In this document: one piece after another, positions 19,022 through 26,305 of the stretch
Layout: the number at the start of each line of letters is the position of its first letter
How positions within the stretch are numbered: position 1 is the stretch's first letter
Assembly: GCF_025736935.1 (NCBI RefSeq)
Contig: NZ_CP107048.1
Span: forward strand, 248,001 to 312,000
Direction: 5' to 3'
Source: Qipengyuania sp. SS22
Lineage (GTDB): Bacteria > Pseudomonadota > Alphaproteobacteria > Sphingomonadales > Sphingomonadaceae
Length of the DNA: 64,000 bases
Program-made: the position numbers and the translations under genes
The notes under the pieces: model-generated
The model's input: only the letters and a program-made list of their open reading frames with translations
Told to the model about the DNA's origin: nothing
Database searches by the model: none

Positions 19022-19849
19022 ATGACAGAATACCAGGTAATCGAGGCGGACGAGACCGTCTATCGCGACGGCACGATCAAGCTGCATGGACCCGAAGGTT
19101 TCGAGGGCATGCGCAAGGCAGGGCGGCTGGCCGCGGAAATTCTCGATGAGCTCACCACTTTCGTGCAGCCGGGCGTCACCACCGGGGCGATCGACGACTA
19201 TGTCCGCGGTATGATGCTCGATGCCGGATCGGTGCCCGCGACGATGGGCTATCGCGGCTATGAGCATAGCTGCTGCACCTCGATCAACCATGTGATCTGC
19301 CATGGCATTCCGTCCGACAAGGCGCTGAAAGACGGCGACATCGTCAATATCGACGTGACCCCGCTGCTCGACGGCTGGCATGGCGATACCAGTCGCATGT
19401 TCTTCGCCGGCGAACCGTCGATCAAGGCCAAGCGGCTGGTCGAGGTGACCTATGAATGCCTGATGCTGGGCATCGATGCGGTGCGTAAGCCCGGCGCCCG
19501 GCTGGGCGATATCGGCGCGGCGATCGAAGCGCATGCGCGCCAGTACCGCTATGGCGTGGTGCAGGAATTCTGCGGCCACGGTCTCGGCCGGTTGTTCCAT
19601 GATGCGCCGGAGGTGATCCATGCGGCGCGCGCGGGAACCGGGCCGGAAATGAAGCCGGGCATGTTCTTCACCATCGAACCGATGATCAACGCCGGTCGCG
19701 CGCATGCCAAGGTGCTGGGCGACGGCTGGACTGCGGTCACACGCGACAAGTCGCTTTCGGCGCAGTTCGAACATTCGATCGGCATTACCGATGACGGCGT
19801 CGAGATTTTCACCGAAAGCCCCAAGGGGCTGCACAAGCCGCCTTACTAA
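19022..19849 (+). CDS. map: Methionine aminopeptidase, type I
   Basis: Map removes the initiator methionine from new proteins. The 275-residue product has the pita-bread fold residues: NIDVTPLL and GDTSRMF (Asp ligands), GHGLGRLFH (His), TIEPM (Glu) and QFEHSIG (Glu). The N terminus matches type I enzymes without a zinc finger. ATG 19022 is used; an in-frame GTG three codons upstream is the alternative. The stop codon overlaps that of ccmB, which comes from the opposite strand, in the 4-base sequence CTAA. Confidence 0.96.
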   Translation: MTEYQVIEADETVYRDGTIKLHGPEGFEGMRKAGRLAAEILDELTTFVQPGVTTGAIDDYVRGMMLDAGSVPATMGYRGYEHSCCTSINHVICHGIPSDKALKDGDIVNIDVTPLLDGWHGDTSRMFFAGEPSIKAKRLVEVTYECLMLGIDAVRKPGARLGDIGAAIEAHARQYRYGVVQEFCGHGLGRLFHDAPEVIHAARAGTGPEMKPGMFFTIEPMINAGRAHAKVLGDGWTAVTRDKSLSAQFEHSIGITDDGVEIFTESPKGLHKPPY

Positions 19850-20499
19850 CCTTCGCGCGCCGCGCGTATCGCCGCTCCGGCGGCAAAGGGTGTCACCGCG
19901 CACAGCCCGAGGCTGATCGCGCCGGTGAGCAGCAACGCGCCCGGATCGGGCCGGGACAATGCGCCGGCACCGAAAATCAGGATGGGCACGGCCAGCGGAA
20001 TGACCATCAGCCCGGCCAGCGCCGCTCCGCCGCGCAGGCTGGCGGTAAGCGCGGCGACCGCAAGGCCGATCGCAGCGAGGCCGGGGGTGCCCGCCAGCAG
20101 GCCGAGCAGGACGGTGCGCGTCATTTCTCCCGGCAGGCCCAGCAGCGCTGCCGCAGGAAGTGTGGCAAGCAGCAGCAGCGGCGCGAAGGCCAGCCAATGC
20201 GCGAGCAGCCGTACTGCCATCGCGGCTTCCTCGCTCACCCCGCGCAAGTGTAACTGGTCGAACATGCCAGCATCGAGATCGGCCGAGACGAGCTTGTCGA
20301 TCGGCAGGATCGCGGCGAGCAGGGCCGCCACCCAGATCACGCCGCCACCAGTACGCGCGAGCAATTGCGCGTCGGGCCCGACCGCGAAGGGATAAAGCAT
20401 CGCCACCGCGAGGAAGAACAGCAGCGGCAGCACCCCGCCGCCGCCGCGCCCACCGGGCAGCAGCAGCCCGAGATCGCGCCGAAGAAGTGTCCCGATCAT
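19846..20499 (-). CDS. ccmB: Heme exporter permease CcmB
   Basis: CcmB is the membrane subunit of the CcmABCD transporter used in System I cytochrome c maturation. The product is 217 residues with about six hydrophobic helices and no charged interruption. The N terminus (MIGTLLRRDLGLLL) is typical. Its ATG overlaps the ccmA stop codon (ATGA), so the two are coupled. ccmC and later ccm genes are not in this window, so the maturation genes are split in this genome. Confidence 0.93.
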   Translation of the reverse strand: MIGTLLRRDLGLLLPGGRGGGGVLPLLFFLAVAMLYPFAVGPDAQLLARTGGGVIWVAALLAAILPIDKLVSADLDAGMFDQLHLRGVSEEAAMAVRLLAHWLAFAPLLLLATLPAAALLGLPGEMTRTVLLGLLAGTPGLAAIGLAVAALTASLRGGAALAGLMVIPLAVPILIFGAGALSRPDPGALLLTGAISLGLCAVTPFAAGAAIRAAREG

Positions 20500-21077
20500 G
20501 CGGCATACTCTGCAAGGTGGATGGTGTGCGGCGCGGGCAGGGCAATGGGCTGGTGCGAGGCGATGACGGCAATCCCGCCGCCTGCGCAATGCTGCGCAAT
20601 CAGCGTCTCGAAGGCCGCTTGCGCGTGGCCGTCAAGGCCGTTGAGCGGCTCGTCGAGCAGCCAGATCGGGCAGTTGCGATTGAGCAATCGCGCGAGCGCG
20701 GCACGCTTCTTCTGCCCGGTCGAGAGATAGCGCACCGGCACCTCCATCAGCGGATCGAGCTGCAGCAGTTCGAGCGCGCGGCCCGGCTGGGTGCATCCGT
20801 CGAGCGCTTCCCAGAATGCCAGCGCCTTGCCCAGCGGCAAATGGGCGTCGAGCGCGAGCCGTTCGTCGACCAGTCCCATCGCCCCGGCGTGGTCCACCGA
20901 GCCGGTGAACGGGTGCAGCAATCCGGCGAGAATGCGGATCAGGCTCGACTTGCCGATCCCGTTGGCGCCGGTGACATGCACGGCAGCGCCTTCATCGCAG
21001 GTAAGCGAAAACCTGCGAAACAGCAGCCTTTCGCCGCGGCGGCAGGCAATATCCTTTGCGACGAGGCGAGGTTGCAT
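20496..21077 (-). CDS. ccmA: Heme ABC exporter ATP-binding protein CcmA
   Basis: CcmA powers release of heme from the CcmE chaperone complex. The 193-residue ABC ATPase has Walker A GANGIGKSS, signature LSTGQKKR and Walker B IWLLDEPLNGLD. ATG 21077 (MQPRLV) fits the family start; an upstream in-frame extension to 21221 overlaps phhB and is discarded. It is divergent from phhB by 56 bases. Confidence 0.94.
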   Translation of the reverse strand: MQPRLVAKDIACRRGERLLFRRFSLTCDEGAAVHVTGANGIGKSSLIRILAGLLHPFTGSVDHAGAMGLVDERLALDAHLPLGKALAFWEALDGCTQPGRALELLQLDPLMEVPVRYLSTGQKKRAALARLLNRNCPIWLLDEPLNGLDGHAQAAFETLIAQHCAGGGIAVIASHQPIALPAPHTIHLAEYAA

Positions 21078-21133
21078 GGGCGGTGGCGATAGGCAAAAGG
21101 CGCGCCACCGACAAGTAGAGGAGAATCGCAGCC

Positions 21134-21427
21134 ATGACCGTTGAACAGCTGACCGAGGAAGAGCGTGGCAGCTGGCTGCGCGGGCTGACCGGATGGAGCC
21201 TCGCCCGCGACGGCAAGGCAATCGCGCGGAGCTTCGAATTCGCCGACTTTTCCGAAGCTTTCGCCTTCATGACCCGCGTCGCGCTGATCGCGGAGACCCG
21301 CGATCACCATCCCGAATGGTCGAATGTCTACAACCGTGTGGAGATCACCCTGACCACGCATGACGCCAGCGGGCTGTCGCTGCGCGATGTCAAAATGGCG
21401 CGCAAGATCGACGCGCTGCTCGGCTAG
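21134..21427 (+). CDS. phhB: Pterin-4a-carbinolamine dehydratase
   Basis: This 97-residue protein of the PCD/DCoH family recycles tetrahydrobiopterin after aromatic amino-acid hydroxylation. The diagnostic block is present: ETRDHHPEW followed by [14 protein letters not shown]. The length is standard. It is followed after 3 bases by the stop codon of a convergent SDR gene. No phenylalanine hydroxylase gene is in the window. Confidence 0.94.
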   Translation: MTVEQLTEEERGSWLRGLTGWSLARDGKAIARSFEFADFSEAFAFMTRVALIAETRDHHPEWSNVYNRVEITLTTHDASGLSLRDVKMARKIDALLG

Positions 21428-21430
21428 CGC

Positions 21431-22237
21431 CTATTTGCCCAGCGGACGGGCGCTGGTGCGCGTCTGCTTGCGCACGCGTCCGGGCAGCCAACGTGCGGCA
21501 AAGGCCATCTGCCTGGCGGTCTTGCCCACGGGCGTGTGCAGCCGGTCGCCATGGACCGCAGCCCAGGCGGCAGCGGCCACTTCCTCGACCGGCGTGATTT
21601 CCAATCCGGCATCGGTAACACGCTGGCGGATGCCTTCGTTCACCCCGGCGTGGGGCGCGTGATCGAGCAGCGGCGTGTCGATGAAGCTGGGCATCAGCGA
21701 GCGGACATTGATGCCCGTGTCGGCCCATTCGCCATCGAGGCTCTCGGTCACCGCGCGTACGCCGAACTTGGTCGCCGAATAGACGCTCGCGCCCGGTGTG
21801 CCATAAATGCCCGCGGCACTGGCGGTGTTGAGCAGGCAGGATCCCGGCGCGGTCTTCGCCAGATGCGGATGCGCCGCCTGCGCGCCAAACAGCACCCCCT
21901 TGAGATTGATATCGAGACAGCGTTCGATTTCCTCGGTGCTGTTTTCAAGCACCGCCCCGCCAAGCGGGATGCCGGCATTGTTGAACACCACGTCGATCCG
22001 GCCGCCCGCCGCGACCGAGAACGCCTCAAGCGCTTCATCCCAGGCCGCGCGGTCGCGCACGTCGAGGACATGGCCATAGACGAAGCCGTTACCGATCATC
22101 TCCTCGGTTTCGCGCATGCCTGTCTTGTCGATGTCGCCAAGGCCGACGAACCAACCGCGCTCGCCGAAATACAGCGCAACCGCGCGCCCGATGCCCGACC
22201 CGCCGCCGGTGATGAAAATCGCCTTGCGCTCGCTCAA
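21431..22237 (-). CDS. Short-chain dehydrogenase/reductase
   Basis: This is a classical SDR of 268 residues. It has the NAD(P)-binding Gly motif TGGGSGIGRA near the N terminus, the NNAG motif (VVFNNAGIPLGG), the catalytic Ser region (LLNTASAAG) and YSATKFGV with the catalytic Tyr and Lys. The strand-2 end (GDIDKTG) suggests NAD preference. Substrate cannot be told from sequence. It lies 21 bases downstream of the glycosylase gene on the same strand. Confidence 0.9.
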   Translation of the reverse strand: MSERKAIFITGGGSGIGRAVALYFGERGWFVGLGDIDKTGMRETEEMIGNGFVYGHVLDVRDRAAWDEALEAFSVAAGGRIDVVFNNAGIPLGGAVLENSTEEIERCLDINLKGVLFGAQAAHPHLAKTAPGSCLLNTASAAGIYGTPGASVYSATKFGVRAVTESLDGEWADTGINVRSLMPSFIDTPLLDHAPHAGVNEGIRQRVTDAGLEITPVEEVAAAAWAAVHGDRLHTPVGKTARQMAFAARWLPGRVRKQTRTSARPLGK

Positions 22238-22258
22238 TCTCTCTCTCCCTCGTGCGCG

Positions 22259-22876
22259 CTACAGCGCGGCATTGGTGTATGCGTGCCAGGTAAAGATGGC
22301 CATTGCGCCGCGACGGGGCCGCCAGTCTTCGCCGATGATACGCGTTTCCTTCTCGGTTGGCCGCGCCGCCAGTTCGAGCATGCGGCCCACGGCTTCCTGA
22401 ACCGCCAGATCGCCCGCGGGCCAGATGTCGGGCCGCCCTTCGGCGAACAGCAAGTATATTTCCGCCGACCAGCGCCCGATCCCCTTGATTCGGGTGAGGT
22501 CAGCAATCGCCTCCTCGTCGTCTTCGGAAAGACTGGCCAGATCGAGTTCGCCGCTGGCCACCAGCTCGCACAGACTGCGGGCATAGCCCTGTTTCTGGCG
22601 CGACAGGCCGCAGGCACGCAGCGTGTCGAAATCGCGCGCCAGCACTTCGTGCGCGGGCATAGCTTCGCCCAGTTCGGCTTCGAGCTTGGCCCACACCGCA
22701 TCCGCGGATGCGACGCTGACCTGCTGGCCGACGATCGTCCGCAGCAACGTGCGGTAGCCGGTGGGGCGAATGCGTTCTTCGGGATAGCCGCAGCGCTCCA
22801 GCGCCCCGGCCACAACGGGGTCGGATGCCGCGACCGTATCGAGATGCGTGCGCAATTGTGCGTTGGTCAGCCCCAT
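22259..22876 (-). CDS. DNA-3-methyladenine glycosylase II family (HhH-GPD, AlkA-like)
   Basis: The 205-residue product is a base-excision glycosylase lacking the N-terminal AlkA domain. It contains a helix-hairpin-helix (LTRIKGIGRWSAE) followed by the catalytic Asp in PAGDLAVQ (about residue 156). No Cys-rich Fe-S loop is present, unlike EndoIII. The DWRPRRGAMAIFTW tail is the usual end of this family. It would remove alkylated bases. ATG 22876 is chosen because the long upstream open frame runs into the divergent ferredoxin gene. Confidence 0.92.
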   Translation of the reverse strand: MGLTNAQLRTHLDTVAASDPVVAGALERCGYPEERIRPTGYRTLLRTIVGQQVSVASADAVWAKLEAELGEAMPAHEVLARDFDTLRACGLSRQKQGYARSLCELVASGELDLASLSEDDEEAIADLTRIKGIGRWSAEIYLLFAEGRPDIWPAGDLAVQEAVGRMLELAARPTEKETRIIGEDWRPRRGAMAIFTWHAYTNAAL

Positions 22877-22966
22877 GGCGAGTGCGCTTGCCTTCCCCGT
22901 CGCGATTGAATAGCAGCGCGACGCATAGGGTCGACCAGTAGCCCTTTGCAACCGAGGAAACACGCA

Positions 22967-23284
22967 ATGCCGAAACTGACCGTGACCACCCGCGAAGGCG
23001 AGACCAGCGAAATCGACGTCGCCGACGGCCTGACCGTGATGGAAGCGATCCGCGACAATGGCTTCGACGAGCTGCTCGCGCTGTGCGGCGGGTGCTGTTC
23101 CTGCGCGACCTGCCATGTGCATGTCGACCCGGCGTTTGCAGACAAACTCCCGGAACTGAGCGAGGACGAGGACGACCTGCTCGAATCCACCGATCACCGC
23201 CAGCCGACTTCGCGCCTGTCGTGCCAGATCCCCTTCACGGCGGAACTGGATGGGTTGAAGGTTACTATCGCGCCTGAAGACTGA
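22967..23284 (+). CDS. 2Fe-2S ferredoxin, adrenodoxin type
   Basis: This 105-residue electron carrier has cluster ligands Cys40, Cys46, Cys49 and Cys86 in the C-x5-C-x2-C...C pattern. It resembles ferredoxins that serve cytochrome P450s or Fe-S cluster assembly. Two more cysteines (43 and 44) sit inside the cluster loop, giving [10 protein letters not shown]. The ESTDHR and LSCQI segments are family typical. The start ATG follows a GAGGAAA-type SD. No partner reductase or oxygenase gene is adjacent. Confidence 0.92.
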   Translation: MPKLTVTTREGETSEIDVADGLTVMEAIRDNGFDELLALCGGCCSCATCHVHVDPAFADKLPELSEDEDDLLESTDHRQPTSRLSCQIPFTAELDGLKVTIAPED

Positions 23285-23326
23285 TGTTGTTTGCAGGTTG
23301 GGGTCGGCGCGCCTAGTTCCCGGTCC

Positions 23327-24343
23327 ATGACTACAATTCCCGTACGCGAGCATACGCTCGATCTCATCGGCAACACCCCGCTGGTCCGTCTCGAAGGACC
23401 GAGCGAGGAAGCCGGTTGCGACATCTTTGGTAAATGCGAATTCGCCAATCCGGGCGCCAGCGTGAAGGATCGCGCAGCGCTCTATATCATCCGTGATGCG
23501 GAAGAGCGCGGCGAACTGAAGCCCGGTGGCACGGTGGTCGAAGGGACCGCCGGCAATACCGGGATCGGCATTGCGCTGGTGGCCAATGCGCTGGGTTACC
23601 GCACGATCATCGTGATGCCCGACAACCAGTCGAAGGAAAAGATGGACACGCTCCGCGCCCTGGGCGCGGAACTGGTCACCGTTCCGCCGACGAAGTATGC
23701 CGATTGCAACCACTTCCAGCACGTCTCACGCCGGATGGCGGAAGAGATCGACGGGGCGATCTGGGCCGGCCAGTTCGACAATACCGCCAACCGCAAGGCG
23801 CATATCGAAACCACCGCCAAGGAACTGTGGGACCAGCTCGAGGGCCGAATCGACGGTTTTACCTGCGCGGCGGGCACGGGTGGCACCATCGCCGGCGTGG
23901 GTATGGGGCTGAAGGAGCTGGATGAAACCGTCACCATCGCGCTGACCGACCCGCATGGCGCGGCGCTGTATAACTACTTCGCCAATGGCGAGCTGAAGGC
24001 CGAAGGGTCTTCGGTTGCCGAGGGGATCGGGCAGGGGCGCATCACCGGCAATCTCGAAGGCGCGCCGATCGATACGCAATTCCGGATTTCGGACGAGGAA
24101 GGCCTGACCTGGGTAGCGCGCCTGCTGCGCGAAGAGGGACTGTGCCTCGGCCTGTCCTCGGGCATCAATGTCGGCGGCGCGATTGCGCTGGGTAAGCATT
24201 TGGTGGCTGAAGGGCGCGAGAACCCGCGCGTGGCTACCATCCTGTGCGACACAGGCTTCCGCTATCTCTCGACGCTCTACAGCGCCGAATGGTTGGCCGC
24301 TAAGGGCCTGCCAGTGTTCGATTGGTTGCAATCGGGCGATTGA
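23327..24343 (+). CDS. cysK: Cysteine synthase A-like PLP enzyme
   Basis: This enzyme forms cysteine from O-acetylserine and sulfide. The 338-residue beta-family PLP product has the Schiff-base Lys47 in GASVKDRA, the substrate loop EGTAGNTG, and the PLP-phosphate loop GTGGTIAGV. Its inserted middle region (KYADCNHFQH) and C terminus resemble the longer cysteine synthase subgroup found in sphingomonads. An S-sulfocysteine or other OAS-linked activity is not excluded. ATG 23327 is chosen over an upstream in-frame codon at 23291 that adds non-conserved residues. Confidence 0.87.
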   Translation: MTTIPVREHTLDLIGNTPLVRLEGPSEEAGCDIFGKCEFANPGASVKDRAALYIIRDAEERGELKPGGTVVEGTAGNTGIGIALVANALGYRTIIVMPDNQSKEKMDTLRALGAELVTVPPTKYADCNHFQHVSRRMAEEIDGAIWAGQFDNTANRKAHIETTAKELWDQLEGRIDGFTCAAGTGGTIAGVGMGLKELDETVTIALTDPHGAALYNYFANGELKAEGSSVAEGIGQGRITGNLEGAPIDTQFRISDEEGLTWVARLLREEGLCLGLSSGINVGGAIALGKHLVAEGRENPRVATILCDTGFRYLSTLYSAEWLAAKGLPVFDWLQSGD

Positions 24344-24368
24344 CTGCCCGCCACGGGTCCCTACGCTT

Positions 24369-24740
24369 ATGCGCGTGCACCAATTCTTCGACATGAGCCG
24401 CAAGCCGCCGGTGGGCGAGCTGCCCGAAGTGCCGGGTAGCGATGCCCGGCGCGAGCGCACCGTGCAGCGCTTGCAGATCGGCATCACCGGCATCGTCATG
24501 ATGATCCTGCTCGTCGGGCTGGCGAGCATTATCCAGAACCGGGCTGCGGAAACCGATGCCACTACCGTGCCTGCCGCCGCGCCAACGACCGAGCCGACGC
24601 AAGCTGCGCCGCAGAATGACCCGCTGGTCGAGGCGGGTGTGGTGCCCGATCTCCCGGCCGAACCGACCGCGACCCCCAATGCCGCGCCGACCTCCGGCCC
24701 GCAGACCGAAACCGATGCGCCGCCGCCCGCTGCTAACTAG
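24369..24740 (+). CDS. Small single-span membrane protein, Pro/Ala/Thr-rich periplasmic tail
   Basis: This is a 123-residue protein I cannot name. It has a cytoplasmic basic N-terminal part (about 1-38), one membrane helix at about 40-61 (GITGIVMMILLVGLASII), and a Pro/Ala/Thr/Glu-rich tail. Similar small anchored proteins are common in sphingomonads. It overlaps the following lipoprotein gene by 26 bases in a different frame, suggesting coupled expression. Confidence 0.65.
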   Translation: MRVHQFFDMSRKPPVGELPEVPGSDARRERTVQRLQIGITGIVMMILLVGLASIIQNRAAETDATTVPAAAPTTEPTQAAPQNDPLVEAGVVPDLPAEPTATPNAAPTSGPQTETDAPPPAAN

Positions 24741-25473
24741 CATCCTTTTACTTCCAATGGCGCTGCTCGCCGCGGCCTGCTCTTCGGGGGAGGCGCGCGA
24801 GGAAGCTGCCTCCAAGCCGCGCGTCGGGCTGTTTTCGAGCCTGCCGCTCTATTGGGGCGAAGGCGAGTTCGGCGCGATGCTGGAAGGCGGGGGACATAAG
24901 GACTGGGTGCGCGAGGAACTCGAGACGCGCTTCGACCTCGTTCCGCTCGATACGCTCGAACCCGAGGCGCTCGAAGGGCTCGACCGCGTGATCCTGGCGC
25001 AGCCACGCGCACTGGCGCCGTCGGAAAATGTCTCTTTCGATCAATGGGTGGTCCAGGGCGGCCAGGCGGTAATCCTCGCCGATCCGATGCTGACGCGCCA
25101 CTCGCGCTATCCGATCGGTGACCGGCGCCGGCCGCAGGATGTCGTGCTGCTGTCGCCGATCTTTGCGCATTGGGGTCTCGAACTGCTGTTCGACGAGACC
25201 CAGCCCGGCGGCGAACGGACGGTCAAGCTGGCAGGTCAGTCGGTTCCGGTGGCGCTGCACGGCCGCTTTGCGCGGCAGGAAACCAGTTCGTGTACGGTGC
25301 TTGGCGACGGATTGCTCGCACGCTGTGCACGAGGCAGCGGAGCGGCGGTCCTTTTCGCCGATGCCGCGCTGCTCGACTGGGAAGGCAGTGATCGCGTTCC
25401 GCAGGGCCGCAAGGACGCCTTGTGGGCCGTACTAAAGTCCGCGATCCCCGACGAACCAGCCGCTACGGACTGA
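24715..25473 (+). CDS. Putative lipoprotein with a GldG/IFT52-like domain
   Basis: The 252-residue product has a lipoprotein signal ending in LLAAAC (Cys at about residue 22). A Rossmann-like domain follows with PRVGLFSSLPLYWGEG, RVILAQPRALAP and a core that reads WVVQGGQAVILADP. This resembles the extracytoplasmic domain of GldG-type ABC accessory proteins (DUF4350/GIFT superfamily). ATP-binding and permease partners are not adjacent. It is the last gene before the mraZ leader. The function is unknown and the family link is by pattern only. Confidence 0.6.
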   Translation: MRRRPLLTSILLLPMALLAAACSSGEAREEAASKPRVGLFSSLPLYWGEGEFGAMLEGGGHKDWVREELETRFDLVPLDTLEPEALEGLDRVILAQPRALAPSENVSFDQWVVQGGQAVILADPMLTRHSRYPIGDRRRPQDVVLLSPIFAHWGLELLFDETQPGGERTVKLAGQSVPVALHGRFARQETSSCTVLGDGLLARCARGSGAAVLFADAALLDWEGSDRVPQGRKDALWAVLKSAIPDEPAATD

Positions 25474-25819
25474 CCGGGGATTTCACGGGCGAGGCCCGGA
25501 GAAATCACGGGATTCTCTGCGCAACACCTCACAAATCCGTGCGTTTCCAGTCGCTTTGTTAAGAAACTGGTAACGAATTCGAGCCTGCTCGCGGGAAAAC
25601 TATCACATTAAAACAAGGGTATACGGGCTTATCCCGTGAAATCCCGCAATTTTCCCTTCCATCCCCGACTGACCCGCGATAAACCGCAATCACATCGGAC
25701 AAGGACTGTCTCTGCGCGCTCGGCCCGTGGGCCAAGCGGCTCGCCCCCATGCTTGGGCGAGGGAGGAAGGTTTTGCCCGGTGAGGAGGCAAATGAAACCG
25801 GTATTGGGGTTTGGAGACA
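25474..25819 (+). promoter_or_regulatory. Non-coding leader and promoter region of the dcw cluster
   Basis: These are about 346 bases without a convincing protein-coding gene other than the minigene at its 3' end. It holds a perfect 13-bp inverted repeat, GGGATTTCACGGG at 25477-25489 and its complement at 25633-25645. It also holds a related AATCACGGGATT at 25503-25514, a near-CtrA site TTAA-N7-GTAAC at 25559-25574, a GANTC site at 25511-25515, phased CCC repeats at 25633-25675, and a 7-bp hairpin CTCGCCC...GGGCGAG at 25740-25761. I found no unambiguous -35/-10 pair. TATACG at 25620 is a weak -10 candidate. Confidence 0.6.
25632..25675. promoter_or_regulatory. Candidate MraZ operator: CCC/GGG repeats phased at about 10 bp
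   Basis: Five CCC triplets start at 25633, 25643, 25654, 25663 and 25673. On the minus strand four of them read GGGA or GGGAT. E. coli MraZ binds direct TGGGN repeats separated by 5 bases, that is, a 10-bp period, in its own promoter. The spacing and location before mraZ agree with such a site in reverse orientation. The assignment is inferred. Confidence 0.5.
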
Positions 25820-25869
25820 GTGTCGTTCGGAGGGTACAGCGGTCAGGCCTATTCGCCAGCAGGCGATAA
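25792..25869 (+). CDS. Possible 25-codon leader minigene overlapping the mraZ start
   Basis: A perfect AGGAGG (25783-25788) with 3 bases of spacing precedes ATG 25792. The frame encodes [12 protein letters not shown] followed by a basic tail ([13 protein letters not shown]) and stops at 25867-25869. It overlaps the first 16 codons of mraZ in another frame. The mraZ GTG itself lacks a well-placed SD. Translation of this frame could feed ribosomes to mraZ or regulate it. It could equally be a chance frame behind a purine-rich patch. Confidence 0.3.
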   Translation: MKPVLGFGDSVVRRVQRSGLFASRR

Positions 25870-26305
25870 GGGCCGCTTTGTGCTTCCGCCCCTGTTTCGC
25901 AAGGCGGTGAAGGACAGCAGCGATGGTCGCGTGCTGTGCCTGATGAAGCACCCCAGCTGGAACTGCCTCGTCGGCTTCGGCCTCTCGCGCAAACCCGAAC
26001 TCGAAGCCCAGCTCGACCGTGAGGAAGAGCTCGCCGTCCGCCTGGGCAAGGAATTCGACCGCGATACGCGCTCCAGCCAGCTTTTCGGCTTCCAGGAAAT
26101 GCCGTTCGACGACAGCGGCCGTTTCGTCATGCCCGATCATCTGCGGATGCTCGGCAAGATCGAAGACGGACTCTATTACCAGGGCGGTGGCCGGTTCTTC
26201 ACGCTGTGGAACCCCGGCGAACTCGCGCAGATGGGCGACGATTGGGCGGGCGCCAAGGCAGCCTGCGAAAGCTTCCTCGCCGATGTGAAGGCGAAGGGCA
26301 AATGA
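25820..26305 (+). CDS. mraZ: MraZ, transcriptional regulator of the dcw cluster
   Basis: MraZ is a DNA-binding repressor of its own cell-division and wall operon. The 161-residue product has two SpoVT/AbrB-like repeats: one with [12 protein letters not shown] near residue 15, and a second with [13 protein letters not shown] near residue 95. GTG 25820 gives the expected N terminus ([10 protein letters not shown]). TTG 25811 is an alternative. Neither has a strong SD. The stop codon overlaps the rsmH ATG (ATGA). Confidence 0.92.
   Translation: MSFGGYSGQAYSPAGDKGRFVLPPLFRKAVKDSSDGRVLCLMKHPSWNCLVGFGLSRKPELEAQLDREEELAVRLGKEFDRDTRSSQLFGFQEMPFDDSGRFVMPDHLRMLGKIEDGLYYQGGGRFFTLWNPGELAQMGDDWAGAKAACESFLADVKAKGK

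Noticed and set aside
22877..23722. Long upstream extension of the AlkA-like glycosylase frame
   Set aside because: It runs antisense through the ferredoxin and cysteine synthase genes, both of which have clear motifs on the plus strand.
25690..25790. Possible RNase P RNA upstream of mraZ
   Set aside because: rnpB sits near mraZ in some alphaproteobacteria, but the universal GAGGAAAGTCC-type core and its partner sequences are not present. Only a single short hairpin is visible.
25792..25869. Programmed frameshift fusing the minigene to mraZ
   Set aside because: The overlap contains no slippery heptamer of the usual type, and MraZ is complete from its own GTG. I kept only the leader-minigene idea.
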